From Sipunculus nudus (taxonomy: Eukaryota > Annelida > Sipuncula > Golfingiida > Sipunculidae), in NCBI GenBank assembly GCA_026874595.1, contig CM049308.1, positions 72,202,624 to 72,266,623 of the forward strand: a stretch of DNA of 64,000 nucleotides. Reading direction: 5' to 3'. The position numbers were made by a program, and so were the translations under genes. Position 1 is the first letter of the stretch. Every line of letters begins with the position of its first letter. The notes under the pieces were generated by a model, which had not been told where the DNA came from, did no database searches, and saw only the letters and a program-made list of their open reading frames with translations. Shown here one piece after another: positions 47,601 to 59,254 of this stretch.

Positions 47601-48354
47601 TGCATATCCAATTTCTAGTAATATGATGGATGGACAAGGATTGGAAATTTCTGCAATTTTAATGTGGATGCTAAATCTTCATCATTTTGCCAGGACCTAA
47701 GGTAACATTGAGAGAGTGAAAATCTTTTTCATAATAGACAGATAATAGGAAAATATCTGAAATTATTTAAAATATAATCTTTTGATGTTTGACAGGCTGT
47801 GTCTTTGATATATGATATGAAATGAAATATGTATGAGGCAGCTGTGTGATGTTCACCTGTATTAGTGGAGGGTCTAATTCATAAAGTTTTCATTTTCGTG
47901 ATAATTTCCTTTTCACAGATAATGTGAATATGAAATCCTTGAAAACATACAAAATTAGCCAACCACAGACTAATACTATGTAACAGTAGTAATCTGGTTA
48001 CAATTAAGATGTATGATCATAGTGGTCAGGTTCATGTGATGTGATCCAGAGGATTTCCACCTGATAAGAGGATGAGATGTAATTTGATTTCATCTGAAAT
48101 CAGCAGCTGGTGAGACTAGTTGAAAGCCACTCTGTTGAAATTATTGTCCAAGTGTAATAGTGGGCAGGAGGAAAGCTCGAAATACAACCTTTCATGGATC
48201 TTATTAATGTGACCCATGTTCATAAGCAGGTTTTTGATGGCATGTCATTATGTGCTCCTCTTAACATACCATTAGTGCAGATGACCACCAGTGGATTCTG
48301 ATACTTCATGAAGATGCCTGAACTCAGTGTCTCTGTCACAGGTGTAGGGCTGAC
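44666..48354. other. Unique AT-rich DNA, no gene seen
   Basis: Short frames (45231-45455 and minus 46043-46252) lack domains. No RNA gene or multi-copy family was recognised across about 3.7 kb. Confidence 0.5.
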
Positions 48355-48538
48355 TACAGTGGCACCTGTCTGAAAGACCACCTGCTTTATAAGACCACCT
48401 GTGTATTTAGACCACCTTTTGGGACATAATAAGCATTCACAATGTTATAATAATTGACCTATCTTATAAGACCACCTGTGAATTAAGACCACTTGAGTCT
48501 AGTCCGATGGGTGGTCTCATAACACAGGTTTCACTGTA
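48355..48538. mobile_element. Small TIR element (MITE), ACAGTGAAACCTGT family, copy 2
   Basis: The left end is TACAGTGGCACCTGTCTGAA and the right end is CACAGGTTTCACTGTA. Inside, TATAAGACCACCTGTG occurs twice, with related GACCACC phrases in both orientations. The outermost bases give TA on each side. It is slightly longer and better preserved than the copy at 2289. Confidence 0.75.
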
Positions 48539-50679
48539 TTAGTGCAGTTATTGGTATTGTGAGTATCCATGGCTATACACCACACTTGATGTCAAATTTG
48601 AAGACAAAAACTGCCATAGATTAATTAATTATCATCTGTTGAATATATCATTGTAGTTATGTTGGGTAACTTTGTAAGATGAAAATAAAAATGTTTGTAC
48701 ACTTAAAACAAAGTGTTAGTTGAGAAGCTTTAAAGCAACAGGTGCTACTGGTTTGTACCATGGCTGTCATGAAAGACTTGTGTATTTGCTGACAAACTAG
48801 CTGCATGATAAAAAACTTATATTTAATTCTTTTTCGAGATAAGAATACAATACTGCACTGAATAAAATTTAAGAGTTGATAATTTATCAATCAGAGCCAG
48901 TTTTTGACATTTTTTTAGATCTGAAGTTAACTTGGTAATTCATGGTGTTTCATTTCAGAACACCAAAACACTGGTGCTTTTAGATTTTTTTTTTTGGCTG
49001 GAGCCAGGCTGAGATGTTAATTCACATGTGTGCCAAGTCATTTTACTGACAGGCATACTGCAAGATTGATCAAGAAAACTTAAAGTTTAAATGAATTATG
49101 AAAATGGTAACTGTTTCAGGCTATTTTTTCCCAAATGAATACAATTCAAAGTAATGAAAATTTCCAGTCAAAAGGAAAATTTACCTAAATTTAACTGTTC
49201 CATTTCAGTTAAAATATTTTAGAAGTAGAGTCTCAAAATGCTAATTTTTCACTGTAAAACTGCCTTTCTCCAGTCTGTATGTCCTAAGAATTACATATTA
49301 TAATTCACTTTTAAGGTTAAGTATGTTAAGTATGAATCTTTAGAGTATCTTTAGAGTTGTCCATGCTCATTGATTATTTAATATTATCTAACAATTAATT
49401 ATCGAAAGGCTGTTTAAAATAAAAGCTGAAGGGTGAGTTATCAGTATATTTGTATTTTCTTTTTTAAATCTGAGACTGTTATATGGTTATAATTAAACAT
49501 GCAACCTGTGATTCAAGGTATAAATCAAAACTAGCTTCTAATGCAGTGAAAATAAATCATTTGCATTTATGATCAATTAATCAATAATAAAATTTGGTTA
49601 TATATAAAAATTAGTAGTTTTTATTTATTTTTCTTTTTTAATGTAAGATGGTATACATACTTAAATACCTTAAAATTATCACAATATAACCAAGCAGTAC
49701 CTAAAACCAGAAATGATGTGATGCAGATCAACAATTACCTGGAACCATGTAAACCAAAGGCTGAACCAGCCCAGGGAGCTATAGGAAGCCACCCACAGAC
49801 ATTTTTATTCAATATTCATTTCATTGTATCTTGCGAGACAAATCCTGAGGAAACCTGCTTGATTGTGTAAAGACATGCACTTCTCATACTGAACACAAAG
49901 GCCTCTATGACATTAACAGATTTGTGTGGTAAGGTGTGAACACCAAATCAATACTACAGTCACTCTCTGTTACAGACAAAATATTGATCATTAATCCCTG
50001 CTAGGATGACCCACAGAAACCTGTTTATTAAAATCATCAGACCTTAATTTCAGTATCTAAAACAAATTATAATGTTTCACAAATTGTAAAGACAGTGTAA
50101 AATTGGTCAGAATGCACTCTTTTGTTCAAAAGATTCAAATCAATTGAGTCTTGGCTAAAGTAGGGATACATTAAAAATGATTGAAAAGGATAATACCTTG
50201 TAACCTTTGATTCTAAAGGTATGATAAGAAATAAAAGTAATCATAAATAATAATGACAAAAATAACAATTCAAATAACTGATAATGATAATAATTTTGCA
50301 TAAAACTGTCTTTGTCAATTTTTCCTCATTAAGTATGTCTGTTATATGTAGGAACATGTGAGATTTATTCTTTATTTGAGAACCAAACCATAACCACTAG
50401 CTGAAATAAATCCACCTTCTGGTTTGCCAAGAATGGTCATGAAAGTTAGGCTGCTATGTTGAACATTGACCACAAGAAAATTAAATTTATCATCTCAGAC
50501 AAAAAAGAATTAAAATGATGACAGTTAAGTGGTCATAGTTTAGGGGAATGCAGTCTGGAAGGGTTCATTGCATTTAGATTTACCTAACAATAGTGGTGCA
50601 TTTATGGAAAAAAAGGCTTCCCTCACCATGCAGGCCATATATGAGACCAGCGAGGTGTCCTCACTTAAGTGATTATGAT
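48539..50679. other. Unique AT-rich DNA, no gene seen
   Basis: No exon, RNA gene or repeat family was recognised. The minus frame 48657-48890 is AT-driven. Confidence 0.5.
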
Positions 50680-50795
50680 GCAGAAGTAGAACCCCCCCCC
50701 CTTCCCTTTTTCTGAATCTTGAGACCTTTTTTTTAGGTTTTTCACTAGTCTTCCATGCTTGGAACCCCCCCCCCCCCCCTTTCCTGGATCTGCCC
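50680..50795 (-). mobile_element. Small hAT-like MITE, copy 3, inverted
   Basis: The right end CCTTTCCTGGATCTGCCC is the inverse of the start of the copy at 28665, and the left end GCAGAAGTAGAACC matches the inverse of its end. Two C-tracts (about 50692-50701 and 50765-50779) lie inside. The minus frame 50540-50842 runs through it and is not a gene. Confidence 0.55.
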
Positions 50796-51576
50796 AAATC
50801 ATGTATAATTAACTGCCCATTAAGAGTCCGGGAAACAAACAATAAAGATAATAAGGATACCAGCTTTCCTTTCTTTTGTCAAAGTAAATGGGGAAATGAT
50901 CAGAAACCTGTAACAATGTATTGATTTTATGGTAATCTGTGCTTATCATGGCTGTAACTAGATCATGAATTTAATCATTCTTTATGGTTACACCTGACAA
51001 GTGGACACCCAAAGTCATTTTCCATGTGAGAATTTAAAGCCTAATTCAGAAATTATATCTTGCCTGTCACAGAAAATGGTGAAAATACTGATCTTGTCAT
51101 GTCAGCCTTGTTCTAGAAAGCAGTCAAGAACTGGTGGCATGTAAGGTACACTTTTCCATTCTGATTGTCAGAGTCCTGAGGGAATGGTGGCAATCCGAAA
51201 CACTTGGTGATTTGGTGTAAAAGTGACCATTGTGAGAGTATTGATTTAGTACCTGTAGTCAGGATAGTGCTGATGTTACAGGAACTGAAATGTGGTATAT
51301 TCCTTTTTAAATTAATTATGTGAAAACTATAGATAGTCCTCCATGTCAATTAAATTAAGTAAAACAAGGGAAAATCTCACAACAGTTTACTGAGCTTTGA
51401 TTTAAAGTTTATTACTGAAACATATTTCTCATAGGTAGACTAAATTGATTTCCATTGCACTGATGGATAAAACAAGATCTTGAAGATTAATATAGTTATC
51501 TATTTGTGTCAAATTCATGATTGACTTTTGTATTGAATGGTAAAATAATTGAATCTGATTAAGAATATATATATAT
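50796..51576. other. Unique AT-rich DNA, no gene seen
   Basis: Nothing is recognised. The right edge is a short TA repeat into which the next element inserted. Confidence 0.5.
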
Positions 51577-53344
51577 ACCGTAAAAACCGCATATACGTCG
51601 AGAAATTTGTTCCCAAAAATTAATCCAAGAAAGGGGAGTCGACTTATGTGCAGGTCTAAGCCTATAAGGCAAAATTTTGCACGAACTAAGTCAAACTGCC
51701 GGCCTGAATGTCTTAACTGATCGACAACTAGATATCCGTTTCCGGTGAAGTCAGGTACACAAGTCCCCCTTTCGGTCCAAAAATACAGTCTAATAAGGTT
51801 TCCTAATTTTTTTTTCAAATTTTGACCATTTGCGCTGTTCTTTCATTTGAATAATGCAGTATATTGAAATGTTTGCAATTTACATGGTTGATGACAACCA
51901 GGAAATGACCCGCGTCTAGCTAAAATGCGCTTCATTCACGGGCGATTAAGTACAAGTGCAAGAGGCACGGGTATTGCGTAATCAGTTGGGATTTTATCCA
52001 GGGCATCGGCCCCTGTGTATTTGACATCCAATTATGTTACAGTATTTCCCCACAAAAACATTTGGTGCTTGCGTAAGTTTGCAAACATGTAAACGGTAAA
52101 AGCCTGTGAGCCGTGGTATCTGAACTACAGACAGGTGACAAATGGCTGATTACAGCACCGATTAGCGCACACTCGGTAAGGGGATAGCTGCCTGTCCCAA
52201 GAAGCCCAAAACTAGGTCACGCTGTTCACCTGTGTACTTACATGCGGGAGAAATTATCACTCCGTTTGGAAGTTCCTACTTAAAAATTACCCCAAATCGT
52301 AGTGAATGACTGCGGCTCTGAGCAAAGCTCGGGGAAAAAAATAAACCGAAGTTCAACCTGACATCGATATCGCTATGAACAAACAAACGCAAAACCTGCA
52401 AGACTTAGTCAAAATTAGTACTCCACAGAATGTGAAATATATGATTCATTCACAAAAACTTGCATCAAAAAGATAGGAAAACGGAGTTTGATCAAGGAAC
52501 GACTGACGTGTTGTCCACGTGTAACCCTGGCTTCTATGCTCTCACTCTGCGGTTCGCTATGCTGGATACCTACGCTGCATATATGCAGTTATATCGCATG
52601 TAATTGTTCATTTGTGCGTCCGTCTGTGGAGGCAAGGAAGACCAGAGTTAATTAAAACTGGAATACTGTCATTTAACGGCCTCGTGTTTTCTCAGAATGT
52701 ATAATAAAAATCTCTGATAATAAAATTCCTGCCCTAGTTCCACGGATATGACCAAGCTGAGGACAGCTTACACTGTCACTTGGCCTTTTCAGGCGACTCG
52801 CTTGGTTGCGCGTTCTTTTCAATTTAGATTATATAAAATGTAGAGAAGCCTGCGAAAATCCTGTTTTAGTAACGCGTACGCTTAAATAGTCACGTTTTTA
52901 TTGATATCTGACACAAACAATAATTAGAAGTTTAAAATAAATGAGCAATGACAGAAAGTGTGAGAGATCCTTGGCTGTTCTATTATCGTACACCTGCCAA
53001 TTCTGGGTGTCAGACGATCTTCATTTCTGCAAAATACTTAAAGATTAATCGACCTGTTATATTTATTAATCTTAGAGTCTTTATGATGCCCAATAACTTT
53101 TAAATAGATTGCACAACAAAACAAATGACATTTTTACAGATTAAAAAAAATTGGAGTGGTATGAATGTCATAAATGAGTGGCCATTCATACAATTCACCC
53201 TTCCCCAGTGGCCTGTTACGCTACTCTCGATGGTCATGTATGCTGCTTCAGACCTATTTTGACCTCCAGAATGGCTTGAAAAAAATTTTTACCTTATATT
53301 TACCCTGATAATTCATACTCGACTTATATGTGAGTTTTTACGGT
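51577..53344. mobile_element. 1.77-kb TIR DNA element, CpG-bearing, no transposase
   Basis: The left end ACCGTAAAAACCGCATATAC then GTCGAG and the inverse of the right end, ACCGTAAAAACTCACATATA then AGTCGAG, match over about 26 bp with one indel and a few substitutions. Both flanks are TA-rich, consistent with a TA target. The interior is clearly richer in G+C and in CpG than the surroundings and is unique in the window. No open frame resembles a transposase. The minus frame 51429-51818 crosses the left end by chance. The GTCGA-containing ends resemble pogo/Tigger-type termini from memory, which is only a suggestion. Confidence 0.75.
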
Positions 53345-53369
53345 GTGTGTATATATACATATATATATG

Positions 53370-53400
<31 letters not shown>

Positions 53401-53408
53401 TTATATAG
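53345..53408. repeat. TA/TG-rich microsatellite
   Basis: Alternating TA with occasional TG follows the TIR element directly. A shorter TA run precedes the element at about 51564-51576, so the element probably split one microsatellite. Confidence 0.85.
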
Positions 53409-54562
53409 CTATGAATGTATTTAATATTATTGTGTATTGAAAGGTAACATGAGAAATTTATATATACCTTGAAGAAGAAAACAAAATAAGATAGAATAAC
53501 AGTCAGGCTAAGAAATCAAGAACTGAAAAATAACTCCTCAGTGAATTAGAAGAAAATAGAATAAGCTACTATATGCTCTAAAAAATCAGGTACTATGGCT
53601 TCCTCAAAAGAGGTTTAGTATTTCTGAGTATTTTTCCTTTTCAAAAATGTTACATGTTGATCAAGCCATGTCGGAGAGCTAGCTGTTAAGCACACTGCAT
53701 TATAACAAGGGTTGGTATATGCTTCAAGGTATGTGAACTCATGCAGTTTGTGCTAACTTGTTTATATATCAGCGTTGTTGCCACTTGTAGGTAACAAACA
53801 CAGGAGTCACATACCTGGACATACAACATCTGTTGGCGTTTTAACCAGGTGTTACCTAGAACAAACTACAGCTCTCACTTACTCTGGGTCATGTGTCCTT
53901 AATATTGGCTACCTTGGCAACAGCAAGCCCAGCATGCTTCAGATACTGCCAGCATCTTTTGATATATGCTTCTGATTCAGTCCACTGAACTTAAGGGATT
54001 ACAACAGCTGCATATGCTGCTATTGGTCGTGATTAATACAGATTTGTTCATTGTGATCTAATTTTACTAATTTTGACATTTTGGCTGTATAAAAATTTAA
54101 AATGTGGACAGAGCAATAAATAATACAGATACAATAAAAATTTCATGTTTTAACAAATGAAAAAATGGACTCCAGTGACATAAAGTTGTATGATGTGTCA
54201 GAGACTAAAGGTGCAGATTGTGTTTACAATGTGAAAACATTGCTTATGCTCGATTAACTTCGGTCATCAGTACAAATCATCACACTGAGCAATAAAACCC
54301 CAGAAGCAATTTCACATGATCAGTGAAAGTCAATATTTGCTGAGAAAATTATGATTGGGATTATGTATAAATATTAAAGGAGCAGTCATGGATTACTATA
54401 AAATGCATTACTTTAAAGTAGCATAGAAGTAGTGTAGAAGTACAGATAAATCTTTATAAATGTATTTCTTATGAAGAAAAGGTATATTACTAGTTGATCT
54501 GATTTCAATGTGGTTTGATAAGGCCATATTAACTTAACACAATCTGGACATAAATGATTGTA
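53409..54562. other. Unique AT-rich DNA, no gene seen
   Basis: The 66-aa frame at 53775-53975 has no domain. Nothing else is supported. Confidence 0.5.
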
Positions 54563-54913
54563 TTAGCTCTGCTGACTGTAAGTCGTCTGAGCTATAGCGA
54601 TCACCCTTTGTTTGTAGGCCGTCTGTACGTTAACAGGGCACAAATCGTAACTGCTAGACCTGGAATCTTCTTACTTGACATCCAGGGAGGTCCATGAAAA
54701 TTCTCCTTGAAAACCTGGAATTAGGTCTCTGTTACCCATATTCTTCGAGCTATGGGGCTTCAAAGTATCCCCCAGAATAATGGAAAATTTGACACAAAAG
54801 CTCAAGTATCTGAACAACTAATGCATTGATCACAATGATTCTTTGCATAGATATTGATCATGGAGTGTTTCATCAGGTTCTGCAGACTGGAAGCACTACC
54901 TGTATTTTTTTAT
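54563..54913 (+). mobile_element. Family B repeat, copy B2, 5' part (split by family A)
   Basis: It starts TTAGCTCTGCTGACTGTAAG then TCGTCTGAGC and runs in parallel with copy B1 (GGGCACAAATCGTAACTGCT, GAGCTATGGGGCTTC, ATCACAATGATTCTTTGC). It stops after AGCACTACCTGTATTTTTT. The sequence that should follow is found at 57569. Confidence 0.8.
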
Positions 54914-57568
54914 TTTTTAGCTCAGCTGACTATAAGTCATCTGAGCTATAGTCGTGGTCCATTGTCCGTCGTCCGTCCGTCTGTCCGTCCGTCCGTCCGT
55001 CCGTCCGTCCGTCCGTCCGTCCGTCCGTCCGTCCGTCCGTAGATGTGGCACGTTTTGAAACCGTAAGACCTAGGAATCCAAAATTCAGCATAATGTTAGA
55101 TGTCCCCAAGATCTCCTACCAAGCCGAAAACTGGGTCTTTGCGACTTCATTCCTTTGAGAAATTAAGGAAAAACCTCAATTTTTTATTAAAAACCTATTT
55201 TCTCACTTCAGGACTGCCTAATATCAAAACCACTCATCTGTTTTTCGTCATATTTCCTATAAATAAACCTCTATATAATTCCTATGTATATGCCAGAAAT
55301 TAGGTCTGTATTATATAATTTAAAAAAGTTATGGGCCCAAACATAATGCATTTTGTAAATAATCAGGAAAGAAATTTTATCACTTAACACAAAACTTGTT
55401 AAAGCTAAGCTCTTTTTTTCCATTAATATTTCTTTTATTAATCAAAATTAAATTGTATACCCAAAATTAGATCAAAATCTTTTAAATTTTTTAAAATATT
55501 AGCAAAAATAAAAAATTGGTACCTTAAATTTTGCCCAACTTTGACCATGGCACGTTTTTTTGCTGTAACTGCTGTGGATTTAATTTTCACAGCATGTTTT
55601 AGTTAGCATTTCAACTGTTAACATAAAAAATTTGAAACCAGTTGATCAAAAACTGTAGATTTTATTCAAGTTTTCAAGCACCATGTCACATATTGCTAGT
55701 GTTATGCAGTTTGCTAGAGCTCAGCTCCCGAGCTTCAGCTCTAAGTTCCTTAAATTTGGCATACAGTTAGATTTCTCCAAAATCCCCTACCATGCCAAGA
55801 ATTTGGTCACTAGGACTTAATTCCTTTGAGATATCAATGAAAAACTTCATTTTTCCATTAAAAACCCATTGTTACACTTTAAGACTGCCTAATATCAAAA
55901 CCACTGATCTGACTTTGATCATATATAATATACATATTTTTCTATACATTTGCTATGCACATGCCAGAAATGATGTCAGTATTGTGTATTTTTTTTAAGT
56001 TATGGGCCCAAACATAATGCACTTTGTAAAAAATCAAGAAATATATTTACTCCCTTAACAAGGGCATTGCTGAAGCTAGAGATTTTTTTGTCAGGGATGT
56101 AACATTAGTTAATCAAGATTCAATTGAATACCCAAAATTAGTTCTGAATTTTTCAAATTTTATAAGTTATTAGTATAAATATATAATTATTACCTTAAAT
56201 TTTGCCCAACTGTGACCATGGCATGTTTGTTTCCCATGAGCACTGTTGATATAATTTTCATATCATGCACACATAAGGATTTCATCTTTGTAGTTTAGAA
56301 AGCTGAAAGAAATTGGCCAAATATTGTAGCTTTTATTAATGTTTTTTATGAGACCCTGGTAGACTTTGGCTCTCTCCAGCCCCTCTTGAGTCACCTGTAT
56401 GTTGACCTTGTTGACCTTTCATCAAATTATGCACGCTTGAGGCGAGAATCCAGGCAGCTTATGGCCAGCCACAGTTGATCCAGGTGTCCAACCCAACTCA
56501 TCTAGTAGTTTTAACCAACAACATAACAATAAACAATAAATTTATAAATTTTTATTGGTTTTTAATAACAAATTAAAGAAAAATAGAAAAGGAATTTGTT
56601 AGTTTATAATAACAGGAAATTAACTGGCAGTTACTGATGATATAAGAATCTTGTATCGATTGGTAGAATGTCACATATTCCAAATAACACCATGCAGTCA
56701 CCTATGGCATTTTTCAGTTCATTTTTAATGATAAAGAAGTAAATCATATTATTCATTACTAATCATTAGGGATTATATGAAGGAAATTAATGATAGACAA
56801 AGATGCAGTTGATAATATTAATCTAGATTCCTACTGTGTCTAGTGTGTACATTGATGTGAAATTAGTCCAAAATGAATTTTTTACAGTTATCTTTTAATA
56901 TAAATAAAAGCCATAAAACCAGGTACTTATGATCATTATTTAAATGTGTGAATTTTGAATATTCTGGATTCTCAACATCATTGTTTGGTGAAAACTGAAT
57001 AAATACCAGACATGGTGCAAATACTTTGTAATTGTATTTAAATACGAATATGATTGTGTACTCCATTATAAAATTTCTTGCATGAAGAATGGGAATTCAG
57101 GTAAAAATGAAAGTATATGAATACTCGTGCAAATACTTTCAAAATGTATTCATGAATGCATTCATGAATATATTCTTTAATATATTTTAATAATCATATC
57201 AGTTATATTTCATTTTTAAAAATCAAAAGATTCTCTTATTATTTTTAATAAAAATTATATTTGGGACAATATTTGTAATTTTTTTTAATAAATAGTTAAA
57301 CTCTTAAATTATATGTTCTGCTTATAAGTTATATGGCCAAGTCAAAATTTGTGTGACAGTAGTACTCCATTTGTTAATAAAATAAATGAAATCAATCCTC
57401 TTCCCTGTCTCCAAAGGTACTATCAAAATCATACATAAGCTAAACAACAACAACTCATAATACAGCTTATATTTATAACCACACAAAACCAGCATGTGCC
57501 TCATTTCTAAATCATATTTTTTGATCATATATAAAAGCTGAGCGTCGTGACCCATAGGTCCCTTGTTT
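54914..57568 (+). mobile_element. Family A repeat, copy A3, inserted in family B
   Basis: The ends are TTTTTAGCTCAGCTGACTAT and GAGCGTCGTGACCCATAGGT then CCCTTGTTT. GCTCAGCTGAC pairs with GTCATCTGAGC to form the 5' hairpin. The first internal unit (about 55080-55650) and a second (about 55755-56330) are diverged tandem copies: both hold CTACCA.GCC, GGACTT.ATTCCTTTGAGA, ACTGCCTAATATCAAAACCA and TTTTGCCCAACT.TGACCATG. The part from about 56690 matches deleted copy A4. No protein is encoded. The frames 55100-55303 and 55792-55998 are the same DNA in the two units. Confidence 0.8.
54966..55040 (+). repeat. (CCGT)n microsatellite inside family A
   Basis: Nearly perfect CCGT tetranucleotides occupy about 75 bp just after the 5' hairpin. 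Copies A1 and A2 have only a few imperfect CCGTC/TCCGT units at the same place, so this tract expanded after copying. It yields a Val-Arg-Pro-Ser repeat in frame 54854-55042, which is not a gene. Confidence 0.9.
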
Positions 57569-58600
57569 ACAATTTTATTACTCTATTTTTGAGACCATCA
57601 AAGATGCGGTCATCTGTTAACAGAGCACAAATCATATAAGGACTGGACCTAGAATCTTCTCTCTTTACATGCCGGGAGGTCAATAAAATATCTCTGTGGA
57701 AACCTGAAATTAGGTCTCTGTTACTCATATCCTCTGAGCTATGGGGCTCAGTAGACCCCCAAGAATAACTTAACATTTGATACAAAAGCTCTAGTATCTC
57801 AACAAATTGTGCATTGATTGCTATGATTCTTTGCATGCATATTCATCATGGCGTGTTTCATCAGTTCTTGCAGACTGGTGGGGCCACCTGGATTTTTTCC
57901 AATTTTTATGCATTTTCTTTCTATTTTTGAGACCTTCAAAGATGCGGTCGTCTGTTAAAAGAATAGGCAGGTCAATGAAAAATATCCTTATAAACCTGAA
58001 ATTAGGTCTCTGTTACCCATATTCTCTGAGCTATGGGGCTTATAAGCACCCTTAGCATAATTGAAAAATTTGATACCAAAGCAGGGCACGAATTATAACC
58101 ATTGGACCTAGAATCTCCTAACTTAAAATCCAGGGAGGTCCATGAAAAGTCTCCTTGGAAACATAAAATCAGGTCTCCGTTGCCCATATTCTATCAGCAA
58201 TGGGGCTTATAAGCACACACCATAATATTTGAAAATTTGATACCAAAGTAGGGCACAAATTATAACCATTGGACCCAGAATCTTCTTACTTGGCATCCTG
58301 AGAGTTCCTCAAAAAGTCTCCCCTCAAAACCTGAAATTGGGTCACTGTGACCTATATTCCCATAGTTTTGGGGTATGTTTGGGCATCCCAGAAGTAACGA
58401 AAAGTACACACAAATTGCAAGGTTCTTCAGGAAAGGCTGATTGGATTGTCATCAAATTTGGTGTTCTAATGGGTCTTGATGAACTTAAGCTAATATGCAT
58501 GAATGATGATGCCAACTATATTATCTTTTAGTTTCCTGTGCAAGGACATATTGTCAACATGTCAGTCAGCTGAGCATCATGACCCATGGGTCACTTTTTT
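57569..58600 (+). mobile_element. Family B repeat, copy B2, 3' part
   Basis: It resumes with ACAATTTTATTACTCTATTT then TTGAGACCATC, continuing the B1 pattern, and ends CAGCTGAGCATCATGACCCA then TGGGTCACTTT. It contains several diverged repeats of a block with GGACCTAGAATCT, GGGAGGTC, GAAATTAGGTCTCTGTTA and GAGCTATGGGGCT (about 57640, 57965, 58100 and 58260), so this copy is longer internally than B1. One module ends TGGTGGGGCCACCTGG. Confidence 0.75.
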
Positions 58601-59254
58601 TCATATGTGGGATTCAGTATTAAACAGAAGATATCCAGTACCGGTAAATTTATATCATTTAAAAGGTGACTGAACCTGTATGAAGGAAAATGTCAGGTTA
58701 CTTGTGTCTTTGCTTTGCAGATATCTCATTCTCTCTTTTATTGCATTTATGGGGGCTTAGTTATGAAGAAATCTAGCTTTTGTGAATGTCACAAACCAAA
58801 GCTGCTTACTCCTTTTTGCGGCCATGCAGGGATTCTGCCTGGATATATGATTAATCAAGAAGCTCCACTCTAAACATCCTGGATGTGTGGCAGACACTGT
58901 AGTTGGAGGGGTTCAGATCATGTCATAGGACCACTTGGCATTTCTTGATTAAGCATGCAGTGCTTGACAGAAACCTTTATCTTACAGTACACCCACATAT
59001 ATCTATCTGCCTCGGAGAGAAAAAAAATAAACAATTCCATGTACACCTGCCACTAAATGAGCTCCTAGAAATGGCATTCAGTTCATGCTATTAAATGATA
59101 TTTTGACTATATATGTATTTCTGCTGTATAAGTATACTGTAATGACAATCTTAATCCCTTAATGTTTAATATTGATAAATGTTATACAGTGAAATAAGAT
59201 CCATTTGAGTCTATATTTGTCCAGTTGTTCTTCTGTTTAATGGATAAGAACATC
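58601..59254. other. Unique DNA before the satellite, no gene seen
   Basis: Nothing is recognised. The frame at 58903-59094 has no domain. Confidence 0.5.

Noticed and set aside
51429-51818. 129-aa minus-strand frame
   Set aside because: It runs across the inverted repeat of the 1.77-kb TIR element into flanking TA repeat and has no similarity to a transposase that I can see.
54854-55042. Frame ending in repeated Val-Arg-Pro-Ser
   Set aside because: It is a direct translation of the CCGT microsatellite.
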